Assembly: GCA_020638595.1 (NCBI GenBank)
Contig: JACKIG010000011.1
Location: 62,001-126,000 of the forward strand
Direction: 5' to 3'
DNA: 64,000 bases
Source of the DNA: Rhodospirillaceae bacterium
Lineage (GTDB): Bacteria > Pseudomonadota > Alphaproteobacteria > DSM-16000 > Inquilinaceae
A model generated the notes under the pieces. The model was not told where the DNA came from and searched no databases. It worked only from the letters and a program-made list of their open reading frames with translations. The position numbers were made by a program, and so were the translations under genes. Below are positions 9,649 to 16,738 of the stretch, in pieces. How positions within the stretch are numbered: position 1 is the first letter of the stretch; each line of letters opens with the position of its first letter.

Positions 9649-10548
9649 CTAGCGGGCCAGTGATGCGCAGGCGTCGACGAAGGCGCGCAACTTGGGCTGG
9701 CTACGGGTCGAGCGCGGGAAGAACAGGAATAGGCTGTCGCGAGCCGGCGTGAAGGCATCCAAGACCGTCTCCAGCAGGCCGCCGGCGATTTCCGGGGCCA
9801 CTTGCAGGCTGGCCGTGTAGGTCAACCCCATGCCTTGCACCGCCAGGGAGCGGAGCGCGCGGCCGTCGTTGACAAGGATAGAGCCAGGCGGATCGATGGT
9901 CAGGGCGTGGCCATCGCGCTCAAATTCCCACCGGTAGATCCGGCCGGTGGCGGGAAGGCGGAAGCGGATGCATTCGTGATGGGCGATATCCTCCGGTACT
10001 TGCGGCCGGCCGCGCGCGTCCAGGTACGACGGCGCGCCGATCACGATCCAGCGGAAGGATGGCGAGACCCGAACGGCGATCATGTCACGGTCGATGAACT
10101 CGCCGATGCGGATTCCGGCGTCGAATCCGCCTTCTACCAGCCCCAGCTGTGCGTCGTTGACCGTGATCTCGACGTTGATATCGGGATAGGCTTGGCGGAA
10201 GGCAGGCAGGACCGGATCGATCACCTGGTTCAAGGCCATCTGGTGGACCAGAAGGCGCAGGGTGCCCGACGGCCGCGCCTGTAGGCGTGACAGGTCGTCG
10301 AGCGTGCCCGAAATCGTGTCCGCTGCCGGCTTCAACTGCACCAGCAGTGTCTTGCCCGCTTCCGTCAGTGCGACCTTGCGGGTAGTGCGATGGAACAGAG
10401 GCAGACCCAGCCGTCGTTCCAGCGTTTGAAGCGCTTGGCTGATCGCCCCCGGCGTGACGCCAAGCTCTATGGCCGCCCCACGGAAGCTTCCCCGCTGCGC
10501 GATCGCCAGGAATTCCGAGAGACCGTCGAACGAGTCGGATCGGGCCAT
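9649..10548 (-). CDS. LysR-family transcriptional regulator
   Basis: A 299-aa LTTR from ATG 10548. The N-terminal winged helix-turn-helix (about residues 5-62) reads SDSFDGLSEFLAIAQRGSFR then GVTPGAISQALQTLE and RRLGLPLFHRTTRKVALTEAG. The periplasmic-binding-like effector domain covers about 90-295, with typical D-A-G-I-R-I-G-E and RFRLPATGRIYRWEF segments. It is transcribed away from the aldo/keto reductase at 10891, the classic arrangement for an LTTR and its target. The effector is unknown. A longer upstream frame to 10800 is Arg/Cys-rich and not family-like. Confidence 0.93.
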   Translation of the reverse strand: MARSDSFDGLSEFLAIAQRGSFRGAAIELGVTPGAISQALQTLERRLGLPLFHRTTRKVALTEAGKTLLVQLKPAADTISGTLDDLSRLQARPSGTLRLLVHQMALNQVIDPVLPAFRQAYPDINVEITVNDAQLGLVEGGFDAGIRIGEFIDRDMIAVRVSPSFRWIVIGAPSYLDARGRPQVPEDIAHHECIRFRLPATGRIYRWEFERDGHALTIDPPGSILVNDGRALRSLAVQGMGLTYTASLQVAPEIAGGLLETVLDAFTPARDSLFLFFPRSTRSQPKLRAFVDACASLAR

Positions 10549-10890
10549 GGCACCTTTCAGCCCTGCTAAACAAACTCTCCAAACGTTAAGGCCGATGAGC
10601 CGACAATCCAATGGGGATTGCCTGTGCTGATGGGGCTCGAAGACGTATCGCATGCGGTCCGCCGGCAGGCTGAGTGCCCCATCGTTCAGCTGCGCTATAC
10701 ACGGTGTCGAGCAGGCGGGCGGTTTTCGCACCGAAGTTGCCGCGCTACATCCCCGAACAGGATGCCGGCGGGTCGCATGCGGCGATGCCCGCCATTTCAC
10801 GACCGCGTTCCGTCCCGTGACGGGGCGGGTTCGATCACGATAGCCGGATTGGCGGCTCGCATTTCACTGACTTAAGGAACGGATGACGAT
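10549..10890. promoter_or_regulatory. LysR/aldo-keto reductase divergent control region
   Basis: A 342-bp region with no convincing gene. A perfect inverted repeat, CAATCC at 10604-10609 and GGATTG at 10615-10620 around AATGG, lies 56 bp upstream of the LysR start and is a candidate regulator site. It does not match the T-N11-A rule exactly. I see nothing else between 10621 and 10890 apart from the start region of the reductase. Confidence 0.35.
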
Positions 10891-11937
10891 ATGCGCTACA
10901 GCACACTTGGCGATACGGGTCTTCTGGTGTCTGAGATCTGCCTGGGCACGATGACCTTCGGCGGCCGCGGGTTCTGGACCGCGATCGGCACGCTCGACCA
11001 GTCCGTCGCCGACGGCATCGTTGCCCGGGCCCTGGACGCCGGGGTCAACTTCATCGACACGGCCGACATCTATTCGGAAGGCCTGTCGGAAGAGATCACC
11101 GGCCGTGCCATCGCCAATTCCGGGCGCGCACGGTCCGACATCGTGCTGGCGACCAAGGTGTTCGGCACCACGGGTGGCGGTCCCAACGATCGCGGCGCCT
11201 CGCGCGGCCACATCATGGACGGGGTCAAGGCCAGCCTGAAGCGCCTGGGCACCGACTATATCGACCTCTACCAGATCCATGGCCTCGACCGCATCACGCC
11301 GGTGGAGGAAACCGTTCGGGCGCTGGACGATCTCGTCCGCCAGGGCCTGGTCCGCTATGTCGGCGTCTCGAACTGGCCGGCCTGGATCATCATGAAGGCT
11401 CTCGGCATCGCCGAGAAGAATGGCTGGACACGGCTGTCGACGTTGCAGGCCTACTACACCATCGCGGGTCGCGACCTGGAACGCGAGATCGTGCCGCTGC
11501 TCGAGGCCGAGAAGCTGGGCCTGATGGTGTGGAGCCCGCTGGCCGGCGGGATCCTGTCCGGCAAATACGGCCGTGACGGCACCGGGCCGGACGGCGCCCG
11601 GCGCACATCGTTCGATTTCCCGCCCGTGAACCGGGACCGGGTGTTCGACTGCGTCGACGTGATGCGCGAAATCGGCGAAGCCCATGGCGTCTCGGTCGCC
11701 CGTATCGCGCTCGCCTGGCTGTTGCACCAACCGGTCGTCATGTCGGTGATCATCGGTGCCAAGACCATCGATCAGCTGGACGACAACCTGGCGGCGACCG
11801 CGGTCAAGCTCTCGCCGGAGGAGCTGACGCGGCTGGACAAGGTCAGTGCGCTGCCGCCGGAATATCCGGGCTGGATGTTCGAACGCCAGGGCGGCGGGCG
11901 CCCGGCAGGCTTGGCGCTGCGCGGCGTGCAGGGATGA
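10891..11937 (+). CDS. Aldo/keto reductase
   Basis: A 348-aa NADPH-dependent oxidoreductase of the AKR (TIM-barrel) superfamily. It opens with MRYSTLGDTGLLVSEICLGTM-type sequence typical of the voltage-gated channel beta/YajO-like groups. The catalytic tetrad is visible: Asp and Tyr in FIDTADIYS, Lys in LATKVFG and His in YQIHGLD. A C-terminal NADP-binding segment SVIIGAKTIDQLDDN follows. The gene is divergent from a LysR regulator and next to sugar-acid genes on the other strand, so a sugar-derived carbonyl substrate is possible but unproven. Confidence 0.9.
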   Translation: MRYSTLGDTGLLVSEICLGTMTFGGRGFWTAIGTLDQSVADGIVARALDAGVNFIDTADIYSEGLSEEITGRAIANSGRARSDIVLATKVFGTTGGGPNDRGASRGHIMDGVKASLKRLGTDYIDLYQIHGLDRITPVEETVRALDDLVRQGLVRYVGVSNWPAWIIMKALGIAEKNGWTRLSTLQAYYTIAGRDLEREIVPLLEAEKLGLMVWSPLAGGILSGKYGRDGTGPDGARRTSFDFPPVNRDRVFDCVDVMREIGEAHGVSVARIALAWLLHQPVVMSVIIGAKTIDQLDDNLAATAVKLSPEELTRLDKVSALPPEYPGWMFERQGGGRPAGLALRGVQG

Positions 11938-11943
11938 CGCGGC

Positions 11944-11979
11944 AGTGACCGCTATCGGCTGTCGCCGATAACGGTCACT
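11944..11979. terminator. Putative bidirectional hairpin between AKR and yjbQ
   Basis: AGTGACCG (11944-11951) pairs with CGGTCACT (11972-11979), and TATCGGC (11953-11959) pairs with GCCGATA (11964-11970), with one C/A mismatch and a TGTC loop. The hairpin spans the end of yjbQ and lies just past the AKR stop, between convergent genes. No T-run follows on either strand, so termination is plausible but not certain. Confidence 0.4.
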
Positions 11980-12383
11980 TCCACCCGCCGCCGTCGCGGC
12001 CGGTTGTCGTGGTTGATCAGGACCACCTGCTGCCAGGTGCCGAGAGCGATCGTGCCGCCGCGTACCGGCAGCACGATCGAGGGGCCGAGCAGGGCAGCCT
12101 GGACGTGGCTGTGGCCGTTGCCGTCGTGCCAGGCTTCCTCGTGGGCGTAGCGGGCATCGGGCGGGGCGAGGCGGGTGATGGCGGCCTTCAGGTCGGCCAC
12201 GGCCCCCGGCTCGAACTCGATGGTGGTCAGCGAGGCGGTGGAACCGACGGCCGTGACATGGGCGCTGCCGTTCAGCACCTGCGAAGCGCCGACGATCCGG
12301 GCCAGGGCATCGTCGATGGCGACGATGTCCGGCCCGGTGGCCAGTGCCACCTCGATGTGATCGCAGTGAACGATGGCCTGCAT
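11952..12383 (-). CDS. yjbQ: YjbQ/UPF0047 family protein
   Basis: Small conserved protein of the secondary thiamine-phosphate synthase/YjbQ family, 143 aa from ATG 12383. Recognisable blocks are GSAHVTAVGSTASLTTIE, then HEEAWHDGNGHSHVQAALLG and TIALGTWQQVVLINHDNRP, which contain the conserved His/Asp/Gln residues. E. coli YjbQ shows weak thiamine-phosphate synthase activity; the physiological role is unsettled. It is the last gene of the minus-strand run that begins with the aldolase, 20 bp after the dehydrogenase gene. Confidence 0.92.
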   Translation of the reverse strand: MQAIVHCDHIEVALATGPDIVAIDDALARIVGASQVLNGSAHVTAVGSTASLTTIEFEPGAVADLKAAITRLAPPDARYAHEEAWHDGNGHSHVQAALLGPSIVLPVRGGTIALGTWQQVVLINHDNRPRRRRVEVTVIGDSR

Positions 12384-12403
12384 CGGTATTCCCCCGACCG
12401 GCC

Positions 12404-13840
12404 CTACGGGCTGACGTAGGACGTCTTGACGGTCGTGTAGAACTCCACGGCGTAGCGGCCCTGCTCGCGCGGGCCGTAGCTGGAGCCCTTCCGGCCGCCG
12501 AACGGCACGTGATAGTCCACGCCGGCCGTCGGCAGGTTGACCATGGTCATGCCGACCTGGGAATGGCGCTGGAAATGCGTCGCGTGCTTCAGCGAGGTCG
12601 TGCAGATGCCGGCGCACAGGCCGAACCGGGTGTCGTTGGCGATGGCCAGCGCTTCGTCGTAGTCGCCGGCCTTGATGACGCTGGCGACGGGTCCGAAGAT
12701 CTCCTCCCGGTTGATGCGCATGTCGTTGTTCGTGTCGACGAACAGCGCCGGGGAGAGGTAGAAGCCGGGCGTCTCGCGGTTCAGCAGCTCGCCGCCGACC
12801 ACCAGTGTCGCGCCCTCGCTGCGCCCGATGTCGAGATAGCGCAGGTCCTGGTCCAGCTGGCTCTGGTCGACCACCGGGCCGACCTGGGTCCCGTCCTTCA
12901 GCGCGTTGTCGACCACCAGTGCCTTCAGCTTGGCGACCATGGCATCGACGAAGCGGTCGTGGATGCCCGCCGTCACCACCAGCCGGCTGGACGCGGTGCA
13001 GCGCTGGCCGGTGGAAAAGAACGCACCGTTGATGGCGGCACCGACGGCGGTATCCAGGTCGGCGTCGTCCAGCACGACCAGCGGGTTCTTGCCCCCCATC
13101 TCCAGCTGCACCTTGGCCATGCGGGCGGCCGCCCGCTGGGCCACCGTGGCGCCGGTTTCCACCGATCCGGTGAAGCTGATCGCCGCCACGTCGGGCGAGG
13201 ACAGGAATGCTTCGCCGACCACCGAGCCGCGGCCCATCACCAGGTTGAAGACGCCGGCCGGCAGGCCGGCCCGCGCCAGGACGTCGGCGATTTCCCAGGC
13301 GCAGCCCGGCACCAGGTCGGCCGGCTTCATCACCACCGTGTTGCCGTAGGCCAGCGCCGGGGCGATCTTCCAGGCCGGGATGGCGATGGGGAAGTTCCAC
13401 GGCGTGATGATGCCGACGACGCCGACGGGTTCGCGCGTCATTTCCACATGGATGCCGGGGCGCACCGACGGGATCTTCTCGCCGCCCAGGCGCAGGGCCT
13501 CGCCGGCGAAGTACTTGAAGATCAGGCCGGCGCGCTGGGCCTCGCCGATGCCTTCGGCCTTCGTCTTGCCCTCCTCGCGCGACAAGAGGGTCCCCAGCTC
13601 GTCCTTTCGCGCCAGGATTTCGGTGCCGGCGGCATCCAGGATGTCGAAGCGCTGCTGGGGTGTCGTCAGGCCCCATGCGGGGGCCGCCGCCTTTGCCGCC
13701 GCGATCGCTTCCTCCGCCTGGGCGGCATTGGCGCGGGTGTAGTGGCCGATGACGTCGTTGGTGTCGGACGGGTTGATGTTGGCGTTGGTTTCCGTGCCTT
13801 CGACCCAGGCGCCGTTGATGTAGTTGCGGTGGAGATCCAT
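12404..13840 (-). CDS. Aldehyde dehydrogenase, probable alpha-ketoglutarate semialdehyde dehydrogenase
   Basis: NAD(P)-dependent aldehyde dehydrogenase, 478 aa from ATG 13840, of the group that oxidises 2,5-dioxopentanoate to 2-oxoglutarate. Catalytic residues are Cys281 in STGQRCTASS, Glu247 in QLEMGGKNP, Asn149 in ITPWNFPIA and Lys172 in VVMKPADLVPG. The C-terminal VPFGGRKGSSYGPREQG is typical of the KGSADH/GbuCA-like clade. It follows an FAH-family gene at 25 bp, the gene pair expected for the last two steps of oxidative pentose (Weimberg-type) or aldarate breakdown. The general family is certain; the substrate is inferred from this pairing. Confidence 0.9.
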   Translation of the reverse strand: MDLHRNYINGAWVEGTETNANINPSDTNDVIGHYTRANAAQAEEAIAAAKAAAPAWGLTTPQQRFDILDAAGTEILARKDELGTLLSREEGKTKAEGIGEAQRAGLIFKYFAGEALRLGGEKIPSVRPGIHVEMTREPVGVVGIITPWNFPIAIPAWKIAPALAYGNTVVMKPADLVPGCAWEIADVLARAGLPAGVFNLVMGRGSVVGEAFLSSPDVAAISFTGSVETGATVAQRAAARMAKVQLEMGGKNPLVVLDDADLDTAVGAAINGAFFSTGQRCTASSRLVVTAGIHDRFVDAMVAKLKALVVDNALKDGTQVGPVVDQSQLDQDLRYLDIGRSEGATLVVGGELLNRETPGFYLSPALFVDTNNDMRINREEIFGPVASVIKAGDYDEALAIANDTRFGLCAGICTTSLKHATHFQRHSQVGMTMVNLPTAGVDYHVPFGGRKGSSYGPREQGRYAVEFYTTVKTSYVSP

Positions 13841-13865
13841 GGGGTCTTGCTCCGTGTTCCGGGGG

Positions 13866-15071
13866 TCAGTCGCGGGCGCGTGCCGCGGCGGGCAACAGCC
13901 CACGCGCGGCCAGGTTGCCCATCAGGTGGCTGGCGCCGAAGGTCCACGGCGCGATGTCGTCGCAGCGCACGACGCGGTTGACCAGGGTACCCAGCCGTTC
14001 GGCCGCCACCGACACCACGTCGCCCGCATGGTGGGTGAAGCCCTGGCCCGCTTCGCCCCGGTCCTGCACCGGCGCGAACATGGTGCCGGTGAACAGCATC
14101 AGCCCGTCGGGGTACTGGTGCGTGCGGCCGATGGTCTGGGCGACCAGGCTGGTGATGTCGCGGCTGATCTCCGACAGCGCACTCGCCTCGTCCAGCACGA
14201 AGCCGTCCTGGCCGGCGACATGCAGGCGCACGGTGGTCGCGCGCAGGTCGTCCAGCGTGAAGCCGTCGTCCAGCAGCCGGATGAACGGGCCGATCGCGCA
14301 GGATCCGTTGTTGTCCTTGGCGCGGCCCAGCAGCAGGGCGCTGCGGCCTTCGAAGTCGCGCAGGTTGACGTCGTTGCCCAGGCTGGCGCCGACGATGCGG
14401 CCGCCGGGGGAGACCGCCAGCACCACCTCGGGTTCGGGATTGTTCCAGGTGCTGTCGGGGTGGATGCCCACCTCCACCAGCGTGCCGACGCTCGACATGG
14501 GCTGGGACTTGGTGAACACCTCGGCATAGGGACCGATGCCGACCTCCAGGTACTGGGACCACAATCCCCGCTCGATCAGGACGCCCTTCAGCCGCTCGGC
14601 TTCGGGGGATCCGGGAACGACCTCCGACAGGTCGCGGCCGACGGCGGCGATCAGGCTGGCACGCAGATCCGCCGCCCGCGACGGGTCGCCGGCTGCGCGT
14701 TCCTCGATCACCCGTTCCAGCATGCTCTTCACGAAGGTGACGCCGCAGGCCTTGACGGCTTGCAGGTCGCAGGGCGCCAGCAGCCACGGGCGGGCGGTGT
14801 CGCGGCGCTCGGGCGGGGTGTTGGCCAGGACCTCCGCCAGGCTGCCGATGTCGCGCCCCGGCAGGGCAGCGGCCAGCAGTGCCGCCGGGTCATCGGCCTG
14901 CAGCAGGTGCGCCATCGTCGGGATGGCGCCGCCGAATTCGACCAGGCGGTCGCCCGCAACGGCGACGACCGATGGCCCGCCGATGCCGTCGGGAACCCAC
15001 GCCCGGCCGACCAGCGCCGCCGATGCCGCGTCGCGCGGCAGGCAGTCCTGTACCGTGATCGTCAGATCCAT
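13866..15071 (-). CDS. Fumarylacetoacetate-hydrolase-family protein, XylX-like 2-keto-3-deoxy acid dehydratase
   Basis: A 401-aa protein of the FAH superfamily, much longer than simple hydratases and similar in size to 2-keto-3-deoxy-pentonate dehydratase XylX. The metal-binding core appears as NNPEPEVVLAVSPGG followed by ASLGNDVNLRDFEGRSALLLG, giving the Glu/Glu/Asp ligands, preceded by YAEVFTKSQPMSS. XylX-type enzymes convert 2-keto-3-deoxy-xylonate or -arabonate to 2,5-dioxopentanoate, exactly the substrate of the downstream dehydrogenase. No sugar dehydrogenase or xylonate dehydratase lies in the window. Family call is firm and the substrate is an inference from context. Confidence 0.85.
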   Translation of the reverse strand: MDLTITVQDCLPRDAASAALVGRAWVPDGIGGPSVVAVAGDRLVEFGGAIPTMAHLLQADDPAALLAAALPGRDIGSLAEVLANTPPERRDTARPWLLAPCDLQAVKACGVTFVKSMLERVIEERAAGDPSRAADLRASLIAAVGRDLSEVVPGSPEAERLKGVLIERGLWSQYLEVGIGPYAEVFTKSQPMSSVGTLVEVGIHPDSTWNNPEPEVVLAVSPGGRIVGASLGNDVNLRDFEGRSALLLGRAKDNNGSCAIGPFIRLLDDGFTLDDLRATTVRLHVAGQDGFVLDEASALSEISRDITSLVAQTIGRTHQYPDGLMLFTGTMFAPVQDRGEAGQGFTHHAGDVVSVAAERLGTLVNRVVRCDDIAPWTFGASHLMGNLAARGLLPAAARARD

Positions 15072-15179
15072 CCCTTGGTGGCCCCCCAGCCCGGCGTTTC
15101 AGTATTCACCGATTGGTTATCTGATTGCGCGCCCCCGGGGAAGCGCGTTGCGGTCATACCCATCCTCGCCCAGAAGGAC

Positions 15180-16070
15180 CTATCGGCGCAATTCGCCGAC
15201 CGCCCCCAGATAGAGCCCGGCCAGTGTGATCATGCCGCCGATGACGGTCGTGGTCGTCGGGATCTCCGCGAAATAGACCACACCCAAGATCGCCCCCAGC
15301 AGCGGTTCGCCCAATAGGAAGACGGCGATGAACGAGGACGAAAACCGCCGCAGGCCCCAGTTGAAGCTGGAATGGCCGACCACCTGGCAGACGAGGCCGA
15401 GCGCCGCGATCGCCGCATAGGTCCGGACACCGAGGCCGCCGACCTGGACGCCCAGGACAGCGATGACGAGACCGAGCACGACGGCGGCCACACCGTAGCA
15501 GCCGCTGACATAGCTGAGGAACGGCAGCTGCCGCTGCACCGACTGGCCCAGCAGCAGATAGGCGGCCATGCACAGGCCGCCGGCCAGCGCCAGCGCGTCG
15601 CCTTCCAGCTTCGAACCGCCCCGCCCGGCACTGCCGAAGGCGATCACGGCACTGCCGGCAACGGCCAGCAACACGCTGAAGGCGACGTGACGCGGCGGTG
15701 CCCGCCGGGTCAGGGCAACGGACACCAGCGCGATCCACACCGGCGTCAGGCTGACCAGCACCACGCTGTCGGCGATGGAGGTGCGGTCCAGCGAGGCGAT
15801 CCAGGTGACGAAATGCAGGGCCAGGCACAGGCCGGCAAGGCCGACGCGGGCGACCACGCCCCTGGGCAGGCCGTACCAGGCCCGCCGTTCCAGTGCGAAG
15901 GCCAGCGGACAGAGGATCAGGGCGGCGACCGCCAGCCGGCCGCAGGCGATGACCACCGGATGGGCGTCGGCCAGGCGCACCAGGATCGCCGAATGCGAAA
16001 CGGCGGCAAGCCCGATGGCCAGCGGCACAAGCGGATGGATGCGCTGCGGTGTCCCTGCCGGCGGGGCCAT
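15180..16070 (-). CDS. EamA/DMT-family permease
   Basis: An integral membrane protein of 296 aa from ATG 16070 with about ten hydrophobic segments and the duplicated EamA architecture of the drug/metabolite transporter superfamily. Typical parts are the first-half end YLLLGQSVQRQL and the second-half VFLLGEPLLGAILGVVYFAEIP. The substrate is unknown. It lies 14 bp downstream of the KDPGal aldolase gene on the same strand, so it may move a sugar acid or a related metabolite. An upstream in-frame extension to 16214 overlaps the aldolase and is unlikely. Confidence 0.88.
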   Translation of the reverse strand: MAPPAGTPQRIHPLVPLAIGLAAVSHSAILVRLADAHPVVIACGRLAVAALILCPLAFALERRAWYGLPRGVVARVGLAGLCLALHFVTWIASLDRTSIADSVVLVSLTPVWIALVSVALTRRAPPRHVAFSVLLAVAGSAVIAFGSAGRGGSKLEGDALALAGGLCMAAYLLLGQSVQRQLPFLSYVSGCYGVAAVVLGLVIAVLGVQVGGLGVRTYAAIAALGLVCQVVGHSSFNWGLRRFSSSFIAVFLLGEPLLGAILGVVYFAEIPTTTTVIGGMITLAGLYLGAVGELRR

Positions 16071-16084
16071 GGGGACGGAAGGGG

Positions 16085-16720
16085 TCAGGGCCGCGGCGGA
16101 AGCGCGGCCAGGGCGGCCATGAAGCTGTCGGCCCTGCGCCGGATGTCGTCCAGCGGGAACGATGCCTTGTACAGGGCGGAGCCCAGCCCGAACCCGGCAA
16201 CCCCGGCGGACCAATAGCCGCCCATTGTGTCCGGCGTGATGCCGCCCGTCGGCACCAGCGGGACCTCCGCGGCGAACACGGCCCGCCAGGCGCGCACGAT
16301 CGCGGGGGGCAGCATTTCGGCGGGGAACAGCTTCAGCCCGTCGGCCCCGGCGGCCAGGGCGGCAAAGCCCTCGCTGGGGGTGGCGACGCCCGGCAGGGAC
16401 ACCAGCCCGCGCGCGCGCGTGGCGCCGACGACGGCGGCGTCGAAATGGGGGCTGACGATCAGGCGCCCGCCCGCCGCGGCGACATCCGCCACGGCGTCGG
16501 CACCCATCACCGTACCGGCGCCGATCAGGAGATCACTGCCGAACCGCCTGGCCAGCCGCTCGATGCTGTCGAGCGGCCGGGGCGAGTTCATCGGGACTTC
16601 GATGATGCTGAACCCGGCATCGGCCAGGGTCGCACCGACGGCCTCGGCGTCGCCGGGGGCGATCCCGCGAAGGATCGCCACCAGCGGACAGCGGGCCAGG
16701 GCCTCGGAAAACGAGAGCAT
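16085..16720 (-). CDS. dgoA: 2-dehydro-3-deoxy-6-phosphogalactonate aldolase
   Basis: Class I aldolase of the KDPG/KHG family, 211 aa, which splits KDPGal into pyruvate and glyceraldehyde-3-phosphate. The segment IIEVPMNSPRPLDSI with its catalytic Glu, IGAGTVM, and Schiff-base Lys in GADGLKLFPAEM are visible. MNSP and the ending TPDTMGGYWSAGVAGFGLGS favour the KDPGal (DgoA) branch over KDPG aldolase. It starts 18 bp after the rne stop codon on the same strand, so it may be partly transcribed from rne. No KDGal kinase (dgoK) is in the window. Confidence 0.87.
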   Translation of the reverse strand: MLSFSEALARCPLVAILRGIAPGDAEAVGATLADAGFSIIEVPMNSPRPLDSIERLARRFGSDLLIGAGTVMGADAVADVAAAGGRLIVSPHFDAAVVGATRARGLVSLPGVATPSEGFAALAAGADGLKLFPAEMLPPAIVRAWRAVFAAEVPLVPTGGITPDTMGGYWSAGVAGFGLGSALYKASFPLDDIRRRADSFMAALAALPPRP

Positions 16721-16738
16721 ATCCGCAACCCGGTTCGG

